Positions 52,325 through 61,425 of a DNA stretch of 64,000 nucleotides are shown here, piece by piece. Both the position numbers and the translations under genes were made by a program. The stretch's first letter is position 1. Each line of letters starts with the position of its first letter. This DNA is from Paraburkholderia azotifigens (GTDB lineage Bacteria; Pseudomonadota; Gammaproteobacteria; Burkholderiales; Burkholderiaceae): NCBI RefSeq assembly GCF_007995085.1, contig NZ_VOQS01000003.1, forward strand, positions 434,001-498,000. Reading direction: 5' to 3'. The notes below the pieces were generated by a model. That model made no database searches and was not told where the DNA came from. It was given only the letters and a program-made list of their open reading frames with translations.

Positions 52325-53091
52325 GCGAAGCAGGCGCGCACAGGCACATGCAACGTGGCGTTATCGTCGGCCGTCACCGTCGCGGTGAACAGATAGCCTT
52401 CGTTGCGAAGCGTCTTGATGTAACGCCCGTCGCGCACGCCGTCCTGCAGGCGCTGACGCACGCGGCTCACGAGCAGGTCGATCGAACGGTCGAGCAGATC
52501 GGCGTGACGTCCCTGCGTCATGTTGAGCAACTGGTCGCGCGTGAGCACGCGGTTCGGGTGATCGAGAAACACCCGCAACAGCCGGTACTCGGCGCCGCTC
52601 AACGCGACCAGTGTGCCTTCTGCATCGAGAAGATGGCGTGCGCCCGTGTCGAGCCGCCATTCGCCGAAGCGCAGGATCGATGCCGACTCCGCGATCCGCA
52701 TGCCGGGCGGCAGCATGTTCGTGCGGCGCAGAACGGCGCGGATGCGCGCCAGCAGTTCGCGGATCGCAAACGGTTTGGACAGGTAGTCGTCGGCGCCCAT
52801 TTCGAGGCCGAGGATCCGGTCCGCTTCTTCGTCACGCGCGGACAGCATCACGATGGGTATCGCGTGAAAGTCGCCCGCACGCAGTTCGCGGCACAGCGTG
52901 AGGCCATCCGTATCGGGCAACCTCACGTCGAGCACGATCAGATCGGGCCGGTCGAGGACGAGCGCGGCGCGCATCTCGCGCCCGTTGCCCGCGTGCGAGA
53001 CGCGCATGCCATTGCGTTCCAGATAGACGGCGACCAGCGCGCGGATCTCACGATCGTCGTCGACGATCAGGACGTGTTCGAGCTTCTTCAT
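52321..53091 (-). CDS. OmpR-type response regulator (paralog 2), orphan
   Basis: A 256-residue regulator strongly similar to the 48350-49105 product. The receiver has VDDDRE, the acceptor in LIVLDVRLPDTDG, MLSARDEE and YLSKPF; the winged HTH has LSGAEYRLLRVFLDHPNRVLTRDQLLNMTQ and RYIKTLRNEGYLF. The C-terminus carries an extra TADDNATLHVPVRACFA tail. No kinase gene is adjacent. The start is ATG 53091. Both paralogs are candidates for binding the GATACRT arrays; several such boxes lie in the region upstream (53180-53271). Confidence 0.92.
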   Translation of the reverse strand: MKKLEHVLIVDDDREIRALVAVYLERNGMRVSHAGNGREMRAALVLDRPDLIVLDVRLPDTDGLTLCRELRAGDFHAIPIVMLSARDEEADRILGLEMGADDYLSKPFAIRELLARIRAVLRRTNMLPPGMRIAESASILRFGEWRLDTGARHLLDAEGTLVALSGAEYRLLRVFLDHPNRVLTRDQLLNMTQGRHADLLDRSIDLLVSRVRQRLQDGVRDGRYIKTLRNEGYLFTATVTADDNATLHVPVRACFA

Positions 53092-53239
53092 GACAAGTTC
53101 TACGGCTGCGGCGAAACACTCAGCCTGCTGTTCCCACTGACTGCGCGGCGTGCGCGCGCGACGCGAAAGCGCCGCGTCTGTATGCGCATGTATCCGCCCT
53201 TGCGCGGCGATACACGACGTTGCACGCGAAACCATTTCA

Positions 53240-53271
53240 GACACGCGGCAGATACATCTGGCTGCTCAAAT
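53240..53271 (+). promoter_or_regulatory. GATACRT-type promoter between ompR-like and lysR genes
   Basis: GACACGC (53240-53246), then 11 bp on GATACAT (53251-53257), eight bases, TCAAAT (53266-53271). A further GATACAC at 53209 is four turns upstream. Rightward transcription would reach the LysR gene at 53422; an opposite-strand box at 53188-53194 faces the OmpR-type gene. Confidence 0.58.
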
Positions 53272-53421
53272 GAAGCTCGACGATGCGCGCCCATGCGGCC
53301 CCGCTGATCGCGGTCGATGTGCGGCGCATGGTGGCAGGAACGCGCGGGCAACACAACAGCAACTGTGCGCACTCCCTGTTGCCTTCTGGTCAACAGTCGA
53401 GATTTCATAGGTCTGACAACG

Positions 53422-54366
53422 ATGCGAACCATCAATCACCAGCGCCTGAGATATTTCCATGCCGTGCTCACGCACGGCTCGATCCGCGGCGCCGCCGACG
53501 ACATGAACACGTCCCCTTCCGTCATCACGCGGCAGATCCGGCTGCTCGAAGACGAACTGGGCGTCGCGCTGTTCGAGCGCGGGGCGAAAGGCGTCCGGCC
53601 GACGGAACCGGCCGCGCATCTGCTCGAGTTCTGGGAGGGCTGCCAGTCGCAGCAGGAGAAACTCGAAGATCAGCTGCATGCGTTTCGCGGCTTGCGGCAC
53701 GGCCGGGTGCAGCTTGCCGTCAGCGAGGGTTTCATCGATACGCTGACGGAGGATGTGCTCGCACCGTTTTGCGCGAAGTATCCCGCGCTGACCATCGAAA
53801 TGAGCATGCTGACGCGCGACGGCATCGTCGAGGAAATCGCCGGCGATCGCGCGCATATCGGGCTTGCCTACAATCCGCCGCCGCATCCGCGCATCCGCTG
53901 GCTCGCGAGTTCGATCCAGCGCGCCGTGCTGCTGCTGCGCCGCGAACATCCGCTTGCGCAAAAGAAGCGGCCCGCCACCATCGACGATCTGCGCGCCTTT
54001 CCGCTCGCGCTGATGCCGCAGAGCTTCGGCATCGGCCACGCGGTGAAGATGCTCGAAATCGCCGAGGGCATGCAGATCCAGCCCGCGATGACCACCAATT
54101 CGCTGGCCGTGCTCAAGCGCATGGTCGCTGCCGAGAATTTCGTCACGCTGATCGGCGAATTCGCGGCGCGGCGCGAAGTCGCGAGCGGCGAACTGACGAC
54201 CGTGCCCGTCGATCACCCGCTGTTTCAGGGTGCGCAGGCGCGGCTGCTCGTGAAGTCGAGCCGCGCACTTACGCCCGGGCCGCTCGAATTGCTCAGATGG
54301 ATCCAGCAGCGGCTGTCGGTGTTTTCAGCGGGGAACGCGGGTGGTGTGTCGCCCGTGACGGTGTAG
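53422..54366 (+). CDS. LysR-family transcriptional regulator
   Basis: A 314-residue LysR protein: [53 protein letters not shown], then the CysB-like effector domain with [15 protein letters not shown]. The HTH shows the usual [10 protein letters not shown] recognition helix. It has a GATACRT-type promoter 150 bp upstream, linking it to the local regulon. The inducer and targets are unknown. Confidence 0.92.
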   Translation: MRTINHQRLRYFHAVLTHGSIRGAADDMNTSPSVITRQIRLLEDELGVALFERGAKGVRPTEPAAHLLEFWEGCQSQQEKLEDQLHAFRGLRHGRVQLAVSEGFIDTLTEDVLAPFCAKYPALTIEMSMLTRDGIVEEIAGDRAHIGLAYNPPPHPRIRWLASSIQRAVLLLRREHPLAQKKRPATIDDLRAFPLALMPQSFGIGHAVKMLEIAEGMQIQPAMTTNSLAVLKRMVAAENFVTLIGEFAARREVASGELTTVPVDHPLFQGAQARLLVKSSRALTPGPLELLRWIQQRLSVFSAGNAGGVSPVTV

Positions 54367-54852
54367 ATCGAACAAGCCGGTTGTCGATCCGCCCGCGTCT
54401 CGTTCGTCGTGCCGGTCACGGTGATCCCGGTGGTGAAAGCGATGCCTGCGAGTGCGCGCCATGTCGAAGGGCTGCAGTGCATTCGCGATACCCAGAGCCC
54501 CAACTTCAATGACGTTCGTTGCGCCCCGTCGAGCCGGAGTCCGCGTGCCTCGCGTCCGTCGAGTCGTCTGCCCGTTGCGCAACGATGTGTCGCACGAAGC
54601 ACAGCACGTCGGTCCGATGCAACGAAGCACCGACAGGTTCGATGCGCTCTTTGCATCGCGCGCCGGGCGTGTCTTCCGCCCCTCAAAAACATGTCTAAAG
54701 GCCACCTGAATACATCCGTTAACAGGCTTGGAGATCACCGTTTCCCCTTAAATATCAAGTAATTGTTGCCGAGATGTGTAATTCGCGCAGTACCGCGCGA
54801 GATGTCTGGCGCGGGCCGCGCTGCCTTCCTCTCGCTGCTGTGTCCGGTGTGA
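54367..54852. other. intergenic region without a supported gene
   Basis: About 490 bp after the LysR gene. Overlapping open frames here show no ribosome site or recognisable product. An AT-richer patch at about 54690-54780 may be a promoter. The region leads into the EAL remnant and could contain further decayed parts of that gene. Confidence 0.45.
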
Positions 54853-55104
54853 CCGCCGCAGTCGCCCGTCAGGCGGAAACAGCTACGCGCGTCGCTGCGC
54901 CAGCCGCATTTCGCGCAGGGCGTGTTGCAGGCGCGCGCGGAAAGCGGGCTTTCCGCGCGCTGTCTCGTACTCGAACTGACCGAAAGCCTGTTGATGGAAA
55001 ACGTCGAGCTGGTCACCAAGCTGCTGAAGACAATCCGTGCCGCGGGAGTGCGCCTGTCGATGGACGACTTCGGCACCGGGTATTCGTCGCTGTCGTACTC
55101 GTGA
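54853..55104 (+). pseudogene. EAL-domain (c-di-GMP phosphodiesterase) remnant
   Basis: The frame encodes only the middle of an EAL domain: [46 protein letters not shown], then a TGA. The conserved ELTES and [10 protein letters not shown] metal-site segments are intact, but the EAL motif itself, the N-terminal half and everything after SSLSY are missing. No start codon with a ribosome site is visible. It cannot be a working phosphodiesterase. An intact diguanylate cyclase gene begins 52 bp later. Confidence 0.8.
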
Positions 55105-55156
55105 TGGCGGAACGACGCGCGTCGATGGTCCTGACCCTGCCCGACGGGGAGGCGTA

Positions 55157-56692
55157 ATGTCTGCAAGACTTCCCGTGATCCGCTTCATTCTAGGTATGCC
55201 CGCGCGCCGGCAGAACGTCGTGAGCGGCGCGATCCGCACGTCCCTGCTGTCGACCGTCTTCGAGAACGCTTACCCGCTCTTCATGGCGGGCGCCGCGAGC
55301 GCCTTCGTTGCGCTGGTTGCGTACTGGCGGCTGCATGCGCCGTGGGCGGCCGTCTGGCTGCTGATCGACGTGTCGATTCTCGTCACACGGCTGCTTTGCA
55401 TCCGCGCTTACGCTCGTCGACACAGCAATGCAGGCGCACGACATACGGATACGTGGGCCATGCGTTATGCGCCCCTCTGCCTGCTGGCGACGCTGACGCT
55501 CGGCCTCGGCACGATGGGCTGCGTGATATCGCCCGACGGACAACTGGCGGCGCTCGCCATCATGGTGACGGCGGGGATTCTGGGCGGCATCGGATCACGC
55601 AATGCCGCCGTGCCCCGCCTCGCGATTGCGCAGATCGCGCTGGGGGCCATTCCGATCGGCATCGGCACGCTGGTCGCTCCGCGCAGCGGCTCGTGGATAC
55701 TCGTTCCGCCGCTCGCGGCCTATCTCGGCGCGATGTTTTCCGTCGTCTGGCGGCATTACGACGGCCTGCTCGCGCTGATGTCCGCGGAACAGCGGCACGC
55801 CGAGCTGGCGGCCCGTTTCGACGCGGCTCTCGCGAACATGCCGCACGGTCTGTGCACGATCGACACCTCCGGCAAGGTGGTCATCGCGAACCGGCGCACC
55901 GCCGAACTGTTCGGCGCCCGTGTCGATGAATTGAAACTCGATCTGCCGCTGCCGGAGTTCATCGGTCACGTGGGGCTGGGGCAGTTCGGCCCGGGGCTCC
56001 GGAAGCAGCTGGTGGAGCGTTGCGCGGCGTGGCTGCAGGGCGAGCGCCGCCCGTTCGACCTCGACTTGCGCGACGGCCGCCAGCTTGAGATGACGCGCAA
56101 TCCCGTTCCGGACGGAAGCGCCGTGATCATCATCGAAGACGTGACGGAGCGCCGCGAAAGCGAAGCCAGGATGCTCCACCTCGCGCGCCACGATTCGCTG
56201 ACGGGACTGGCCAATCGCCGCGAATTGCATGACCGTCTGCGGCGGATGCTGGGCGCGGCCCCGCCGTCGGCGGCGTCGCGGCCGGCCGTGCTCTATCTCG
56301 ATCTGGACGGTTTCAAGAACGTCAACGACAGCCTGGGTCACGGCGCGGGCGACGAAGTGCTCACGATGGTCGCGGCAAGGCTCAGGCAGACGCTGCGCGA
56401 AGGCGAGCTGGCTGCGCGGCTCGGCGGCGACGAGTTCGCTATCGTCGTCCGCGATTCGACGCCGCTCGTGGTGTCCACCATCGCGCAGCGGATCATCCGG
56501 GTCATCAGCCGGCCCTATCGTCTGGCTGCCGGCAAGAACGTGTCGATCGGCACCAGCATCGGTATCGCGTTGTCAGCGCCCGGCGACGCCGTCGACGAAC
56601 TCATTACACGCGCCGACCACGCGCTTTACGCGGCCAAACAGGCGGGCAAAGGCACGTTCCGCGTGTCGAAGCGCGACGGCGTGCTGCTGTAG
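55157..56692 (+). CDS. membrane-bound PAS-GGDEF diguanylate cyclase
   Basis: A 511-residue protein. About six hydrophobic helices form the first 215 residues, a PAS domain with a short fold lies at about 220-330, and a GGDEF domain at about 345-505. The active site reads RLGGDEFAIVV, and DLDGFKNVND and TSIGIAL are normal. The inhibitory RxxD site upstream of GGDEF reads REGE, so product feedback may be weak. GGGGAGG six bases before ATG 55157 gives the start. It makes c-di-GMP and lies directly after an EAL remnant. Confidence 0.92.
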   Translation: MSARLPVIRFILGMPARRQNVVSGAIRTSLLSTVFENAYPLFMAGAASAFVALVAYWRLHAPWAAVWLLIDVSILVTRLLCIRAYARRHSNAGARHTDTWAMRYAPLCLLATLTLGLGTMGCVISPDGQLAALAIMVTAGILGGIGSRNAAVPRLAIAQIALGAIPIGIGTLVAPRSGSWILVPPLAAYLGAMFSVVWRHYDGLLALMSAEQRHAELAARFDAALANMPHGLCTIDTSGKVVIANRRTAELFGARVDELKLDLPLPEFIGHVGLGQFGPGLRKQLVERCAAWLQGERRPFDLDLRDGRQLEMTRNPVPDGSAVIIIEDVTERRESEARMLHLARHDSLTGLANRRELHDRLRRMLGAAPPSAASRPAVLYLDLDGFKNVNDSLGHGAGDEVLTMVAARLRQTLREGELAARLGGDEFAIVVRDSTPLVVSTIAQRIIRVISRPYRLAAGKNVSIGTSIGIALSAPGDAVDELITRADHALYAAKQAGKGTFRVSKRDGVLL

Positions 56693-56935
56693 CAGCGTCG
56701 GCGCAGCCCGCGGCATGCGTCGTGCTCAAGACCCTGAACCTCCGTGACGGTCCGCAGGAATTCGGCGACGGACATGGGCGCGTGGCATGCAGATGCCGCC
56801 AGTCGATCCGTTGCGTTCGACGCAGGGACGCTCGGCCGTTGCGAGGCGCTGAACGCGTGACCCGCTTTTGTACCGTACCCGTCGGGAACGGCCAGCCTGC
56901 GCAGCGGGATGTCGGGCGTCAAGAGGTTTCTTTCC

Positions 56936-57220
56936 ATGAATCACAATGCTCCCGTGCACAGGCTGCTGATCCGTGTCCTCAACGTCGATGCCGAGATTCA
57001 GGCAATCCGCAACGAACGCGATGCCGCATTGCACTGGCTGACGCGAGCCCAGGACGAGCGTTGGACGAAACGCGGCTCGACGCAGATCGCCGACTGCGAG
57101 GCGCTCGTATCCGAACTGAACATGGGCATCGCCGCGCTCGTTGCGCATCGGAGTTCGCTGGCCTCTACGCTGTCGCGGCTGGCCGATCATTCCGGCGATT
57201 CAGGACGCGAGATCCGTTAG
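56936..57220 (+). CDS. small helical protein, unknown function
   Basis: A 94-residue protein, largely alpha-helical and charged (AEIQAIRNERDAALHWLTRAQDERW, then ALVSELNMGIAALVAHRSS). No family is recognised. AAGAGG nine bases before ATG 56936 supports it. Two tryptophans and regular heptad spacing suggest a coiled coil. It is overlapped at its end by a doubtful open frame on the other strand. Confidence 0.55.
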   Translation: MNHNAPVHRLLIRVLNVDAEIQAIRNERDAALHWLTRAQDERWTKRGSTQIADCEALVSELNMGIAALVAHRSSLASTLSRLADHSGDSGREIR

Positions 57221-57550
57221 CGCAGCGTCGATTGCGGTGAGGGCATGATGGAAACCCCGCTTCGCGCCCTCTTCCCTTAGTCGCCGCAATTCGTCGCCGC
57301 AATTCGTCGCTGCAATTCGTCGCTGCAATTCGCCGCTGCAATTCGCGCACGCCTGCCGGACCACGCTCGCCTCTGCATCGCGGCGGCGGAAAGGGTCGGC
57401 CATCTCCAGGCGCTCGCGGTCGCGCATCGGTGAATGCGCGCCTCTTCTCGCCGCAGCCCGTGAGCCACTGCGACGGCACCGGCGCAGCAATGCCTGCGCG
57501 TACGGCTCGAGCCCGAGTCCACCGAGCCGCAGTCCGATATCCATCGTCAT
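57200..57550 (-). CDS. doubtful hypothetical ORF crossing a 13-bp repeat
   Basis: A 116-codon frame from ATG 57550 with an N-terminus MDIGLRLGGLGLEPYAQALL and a Cys-containing segment over the repeat array at 57281-57345. The 13-bp repeat shifts the reading frame by one base per unit, which argues against a stable protein, yet the codons outside the repeat look protein-like. No family is known. It overlaps the end of the 56936 gene by 21 bp. Confidence 0.25.
   Translation of the reverse strand: MTMDIGLRLGGLGLEPYAQALLRRCRRSGSRAAARRGAHSPMRDRERLEMADPFRRRDAEASVVRQACANCSGELQRRIAATNCGDELRRLREEGAKRGFHHALTAIDAALTDLAS
57281..57345. repeat. 13-bp tandem repeat, five units
   Basis: Five units with consensus TCGCYGCAATTCG start at 57281, 57294, 57307, 57320 and 57333, in the 508-bp gap before the SulP gene. 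A second 13-bp array occurs at 30265 with a different unit. It can expand or contract by slippage. A regulatory role is not shown. Confidence 0.8.
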
Positions 57551-57728
57551 CGCCCGAAGCTGTTTCCCGTTGAGCGCTTAAGAAATACCGCGCCACGCGT
57601 CTTTTCCAGTGCAGGTGTTGTGCGCGGCGCTCGCGTGCCGCGTGGTTTGACAGCGGCGAGAACAGCGGCGGATACTGGCCCGGACGGCCGCCCGCCTGGC
57701 GCGGGCCCGCGCGTTCCGGGAGAGCGCC

Positions 57729-59972
57729 GTGAAGCGGGGTGCTACAGGTTCTTCGTCGGAGTCCACGCCGGCGTCGCACGTCGGCGCCGCGGCACGCGTC
57801 AGCGGACTGTTCGGCGACCTGACGGCGGGCGCCGTTTCGACGCTCGTCATGCTCTGCTACGCGATGAGCCTCGGCACGTTGATCTTCAGCGCCGACCTCG
57901 CGCGCTATGCCGAACTCGGCGTGCCGACCGCGCTGATCAGCTGCATCGTCACGGCGCTCGTGATCGCGCTGACCAGCTCGATGCGCCTGAACATCGCCGG
58001 GCCCGACAGCAACGCGACCGCGTTTCTCGCGGGTGTGGCGGCAGGCGTCGCGAGCAGCGTGCATGCCGACGGCGGCTCGCCGCAAACCCTGCTTCTGACC
58101 GTGCTGATCGCCATCGCGCTGTGTTCGGTGTTGACGGGCATCGTGCTGTTTGGGATCGGCTCGTCGAAGCGCAGCCGGTCCTTGCAGTTCCTGCCGTACC
58201 CCGTCGTGGGCGGCTTTCTGGCGGGCACGGGTTATCTGCTGCTGGCGGGTGCGTTTCGCGTGCTGACGGGCGAAGCGCCGCAGTGGCATACCCTCGGCCT
58301 GCTCACGCATCTGCACTGGCTCGCGTGGGTGCCGGCCCTCGTCATCGGCGTGCTGACTACCATACTCACGCGCGGGCAGCAGCACATTGCCGCGTTGCCG
58401 TTCGTGCTCGTGTGCGGCGTCGCGCTGTTCTATGTGCTGCTGCGTCTAGCCGGACTCTCGATCGACGATGCGCGCAACATGGGCCTGCTGCTGCCGCACG
58501 TCAAGCTGCACTTCTTCCCCGATCTGCGTGTTCCCGCGCCGCTCGCGCAGGGTGCGATCGACTGGCCCGCGATTGCGGCACACCTGCCCGAGACGCTCAT
58601 CGTGACGTCGGCGTCGGCGATCACGATCCTGATGAACTCGACGGCCATCGGCGCGGCAACCGGCGAGGACATCGATCTGAATCGCGAAATGCGTGCCGCG
58701 GGGCTTGCCAACATCGCGAGCGGATTGCTGGGCGGCATGGTCGGCTATCAGTCGTACAACCGCTCGATGCTCAATGCGCGCGCCGGCGCGACGAGCCGCC
58801 TCGCGGGCGTGTTCGCGGCGCTCGCGTGCCTCGCGGCGCTCGCGGCATCGCCCGATCTGGTCGCGCTCTTTCCCGTGCCCGTGCTGGTCGGGCTGCAACT
58901 GTTCATGGGGCTGCGGCTGATGCTGCAGTGGCTCTTCGGCGCCTATGCGAGGCTCAACTGGTACGAGTACGCGCTCGTGCCAGGCATGCTGGCCGTCGTC
59001 GCGTTCTATGGCGTCGTCGCGGGCGTGATCGCGGGCGTCATCGCCGCCTGTGTGATGTTCGCGCTGCTGTATGGGCGCGTCAGCTGCGTGCGCATGGCAT
59101 TCGATGCCGCCACGCGCACCTCGTCGGTCGAACGCAGCATCGAAGATTCGGCGCAGCTGCGCGAACGCGGCGCTCAGGTGTACGGCTTGTGCCTGCAAGG
59201 CTTTCTGTTCTTCGGCACCGCCAATTCGATTCTGCAGCGCGTGCGCGAACGGCTCCAGGCGAACGGCGCGGTTGCCGTGCGCTATGTCGTGCTCGACTTC
59301 GCGTCGACCAACGGCATGGATGCGTCGGTATCGGTTGCTTTCGTCAAGCTGCGGCAACTGTGCGCGTCGTCGGGCGCCGACCTCGTGCTCACCGCGTTGC
59401 CCGCCCGCTCGCGCAGCCTGCTCGCGAAGTCGGGCACACTGAACCTGCGGATACACGAATTCGCGACGCTCGACGCCGGTCTCGAATGGATCGAAGACCG
59501 CGTGCTCGAATCGTGTTGTGTCCTGCCGCGATCGGATGAACAGGATTTCCGTGCGACCCTCGCGCCGCATTTCACGCTGCCCGCGCTGGCGAAGCTGTGC
59601 GACTGCCTCGAAGTGCGCGATCTCGTCGCGGGCGAGCCGCTCTTTCTGCGCGGCGAGCCGGGCGACGCGCTCTATATCGTCGAACGCGGACGCGTCGCCG
59701 TTTCGCTGCCGCTGTCCGACGGCCGGCTCGTGCGGCTGCGCTCGTTCGGTCCCGGCACGGTGGTTGGCGAGATGGCCGTGTACACGCAAACCACGCGAAG
59801 CGCCGATGTCGTCGCCGAATCGCCCACGCGCGTTCATCGGCTGTCGGCGCCGGCGCTGTTCGCGCTCGAACGCGATGACCCCGTCGCCGCACAGCAGTTT
59901 CACCGCTTCCTGATCAAGACAATTGCGGCACGGCTCGCCGTCGCCGACGAGGCCTTGCGTGCCGCGTATTGA
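57729..59972 (+). CDS. SulP anion transporter with STAS and cNMP-binding domains
   Basis: A 747-residue protein. Residues about 20-440 form a SulP/SLC26 membrane domain with DLTAGAVSTLVMLCYAMSLGT and the MNSTAIGAATGEDIDLNREM segment. A STAS domain at about 470-570 contains VRYVVLDFASTNGMDAS, and a cyclic-nucleotide-binding domain forms the C-terminus (GEPLFLRGEPGDALYIVERGRVAV, TVVGEMAVYTQTTRSADVVAES). Substrates of the family are sulfate, bicarbonate or dicarboxylates. The start is GTG 57729 behind GGGAGAG. It is convergent with the isochorismatase gene; the stops are 20 bp apart. Confidence 0.92.
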   Translation: MKRGATGSSSESTPASHVGAAARVSGLFGDLTAGAVSTLVMLCYAMSLGTLIFSADLARYAELGVPTALISCIVTALVIALTSSMRLNIAGPDSNATAFLAGVAAGVASSVHADGGSPQTLLLTVLIAIALCSVLTGIVLFGIGSSKRSRSLQFLPYPVVGGFLAGTGYLLLAGAFRVLTGEAPQWHTLGLLTHLHWLAWVPALVIGVLTTILTRGQQHIAALPFVLVCGVALFYVLLRLAGLSIDDARNMGLLLPHVKLHFFPDLRVPAPLAQGAIDWPAIAAHLPETLIVTSASAITILMNSTAIGAATGEDIDLNREMRAAGLANIASGLLGGMVGYQSYNRSMLNARAGATSRLAGVFAALACLAALAASPDLVALFPVPVLVGLQLFMGLRLMLQWLFGAYARLNWYEYALVPGMLAVVAFYGVVAGVIAGVIAACVMFALLYGRVSCVRMAFDAATRTSSVERSIEDSAQLRERGAQVYGLCLQGFLFFGTANSILQRVRERLQANGAVAVRYVVLDFASTNGMDASVSVAFVKLRQLCASSGADLVLTALPARSRSLLAKSGTLNLRIHEFATLDAGLEWIEDRVLESCCVLPRSDEQDFRATLAPHFTLPALAKLCDCLEVRDLVAGEPLFLRGEPGDALYIVERGRVAVSLPLSDGRLVRLRSFGPGTVVGEMAVYTQTTRSADVVAESPTRVHRLSAPALFALERDDPVAAQQFHRFLIKTIAARLAVADEALRAAY

Positions 59973-59992
59973 TCGCGCACGACCCAGCAGAT

Positions 59993-60721
59993 TCAGGCAT
60001 TCAGCGCACGCAGCGTTTCTTCCGTCGTCCAGAGCGCGTGAGCGAGGAAACGGAAGTTGATCAATGCGGCAAGGTAGCCGTCGCCCTCGGGGACACGCGG
60101 GCCCGCCGTCGCATCGCGTACGACGAGCACTTCGAATCCCTGCTCGATCAGTTCGCGAAGATGCGACTCGATACACAGATTGGCCGCCATGCCCGCCAGC
60201 ACGATCTGCGAGATGCCCTTCTTGCGCAACTGCAGGACGAGGTCATTCGTTTCGGGTCCGTACACCTTGTGCGGCGACGCGATGATCGTCTTTCCGTCCA
60301 GGATGTACGGCTTGTACTGTTCGAGAAAATCGGCGCCCGAGCCTTCGAATCCTTCCAGCGAAATCGGCCCTTTCCGTTCGAACATGTTGATGTCGTGCAT
60401 GACCTTCTCGAGCGGGCCGCCGAAGTGCCAGTGATGATCGTACGGGTAGTAATAATGCGGCGACACTGCAACCGTGAGATCGAGCGCCTTGAAGCCTTTC
60501 AGCAATTGCTCGACGTGCGCCACCGTATTGTTTTCGGTGACGCTCGGCCCGAAGATGGGCCAGCTTGCGCCCGCCGGACTGAGAAAATCGTTTTGCGGAT
60601 CCACCACCACCAGCGCGGCCTTCGAACGATCGAGCGTGAAGCCGGTTCCGGGAAGTGCCGGATCGGCGGGGTCGGCATATGCATTGACACTGCCTGGTCG
60701 AACCGTGTTTTCGTTACTCAT
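59993..60721 (-). CDS. isochorismatase-family cysteine hydrolase
   Basis: A 242-residue hydrolase. The catalytic Asp lies in VVVDPQNDFL, a Lys in the SPHKVYGPE region and the Cys in GMAANLCIESHLRELIEQGF with the preceding cis-peptide. Such enzymes cleave small amides, nicotinamide-like compounds or biuret; the family motif alone does not tell which. GGAGAGG before ATG 60721 sets the start. It lies 78 bp downstream of the TetR gene and has an ACCGGT operator in the gap. Confidence 0.9.
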   Translation of the reverse strand: MSNENTVRPGSVNAYADPADPALPGTGFTLDRSKAALVVVDPQNDFLSPAGASWPIFGPSVTENNTVAHVEQLLKGFKALDLTVAVSPHYYYPYDHHWHFGGPLEKVMHDINMFERKGPISLEGFEGSGADFLEQYKPYILDGKTIIASPHKVYGPETNDLVLQLRKKGISQIVLAGMAANLCIESHLRELIEQGFEVLVVRDATAGPRVPEGDGYLAALINFRFLAHALWTTEETLRALNA

Positions 60722-60762
60722 ATCTACCTCTCCGTTTGGGACCGTCAGATCTCTAAGAAAAT

Positions 60763-60782
60763 ATAGATGACCGGTCACCTTA
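60763..60782 (-). promoter_or_regulatory. TetR operator upstream of the isochorismatase gene
   Basis: GATGACCGGTCACC at 60766-60779 is a near-palindrome around ACCGGT, preceded by AATATA. The same ATAGATGACCGGTYAC stretch recurs, reversed, at 61426-61446 upstream of the TetR gene. It sits about 45 bp before the start codon, overlapping the expected promoter. Confidence 0.75.
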
Positions 60783-60799
60783 TAAAAAGACAAAAAAAA

Positions 60800-61405
60800 C
60801 TACCGCAATAACCGCGGCAGCACGACACGCTCGAAACGCGCACAGGCGTCGCCCGATTGCTCGACCTTGCCGCGCATCAGCGCACCTTCGTAAGCCTCGA
60901 TCACGATCTGCGCCAGCTCGGCAGCCTTGATTCCCGTGTCCAGTTCGCCGCGTTCCTGGGCTTCTGCAAGACAGGCCGCGAGACCGTCTTCCCAACGTTG
61001 CAGAAGCTCGGTGAGCTTGCCGCGCGTGCTGTCGCTCGTGTTCGACAGTTCGAGCGACAGATTGCCGATCAGGCAACCGAGCTTGAAATTCTCGCGGCCA
61101 TGATCTTCGCTGATTGCGCGGAAAAAGCGCACGATACGCTTGAGCGGCTTGATGCGCGCGTCGTACAGAATCGGCCCGTGTCTGTCTTCAATGGACTGCC
61201 AGTATTGCTCGACGATTTCCGCCGCAAAGGCTTCCTTCGTCTCGAAGTAGTTGTAGAACGAGCCCTTCGGCACATTGGCGGCCGCCGTGATGTCCTGCAC
61301 GCCGCAGCCGTTAAACCCTTTGTCGAGCACGACGTCGCGCCCGATGCTCAGCAGTCGGGCACGCACTTCGGGGTTCGGGGTCTTGGCATGGTGTCGGCTC
61401 ATCAT
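60800..61405 (-). CDS. TetR-family repressor
   Basis: A 201-residue regulator with an N-terminal HTH (GRDVVLDKGFNGCGVQDITAAANVPKGSFYNYFETKEAF) and a C-terminal ligand domain containing GCLIGNLSLELS. The KGSFYNYFETKE helix and the C-terminal part resemble the AcrR/NemR-like group that responds to reactive electrophiles or quinones. It is the first gene of the pair with the isochorismatase gene. Identical operators before both genes indicate autoregulation. The start is ATG 61405 or 61402. Confidence 0.92.
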   Translation of the reverse strand: MMSRHHAKTPNPEVRARLLSIGRDVVLDKGFNGCGVQDITAAANVPKGSFYNYFETKEAFAAEIVEQYWQSIEDRHGPILYDARIKPLKRIVRFFRAISEDHGRENFKLGCLIGNLSLELSNTSDSTRGKLTELLQRWEDGLAACLAEAQERGELDTGIKAAELAQIVIEAYEGALMRGKVEQSGDACARFERVVLPRLLR

Positions 61406-61425
61406 TGATCGGTTGATGGATAATA

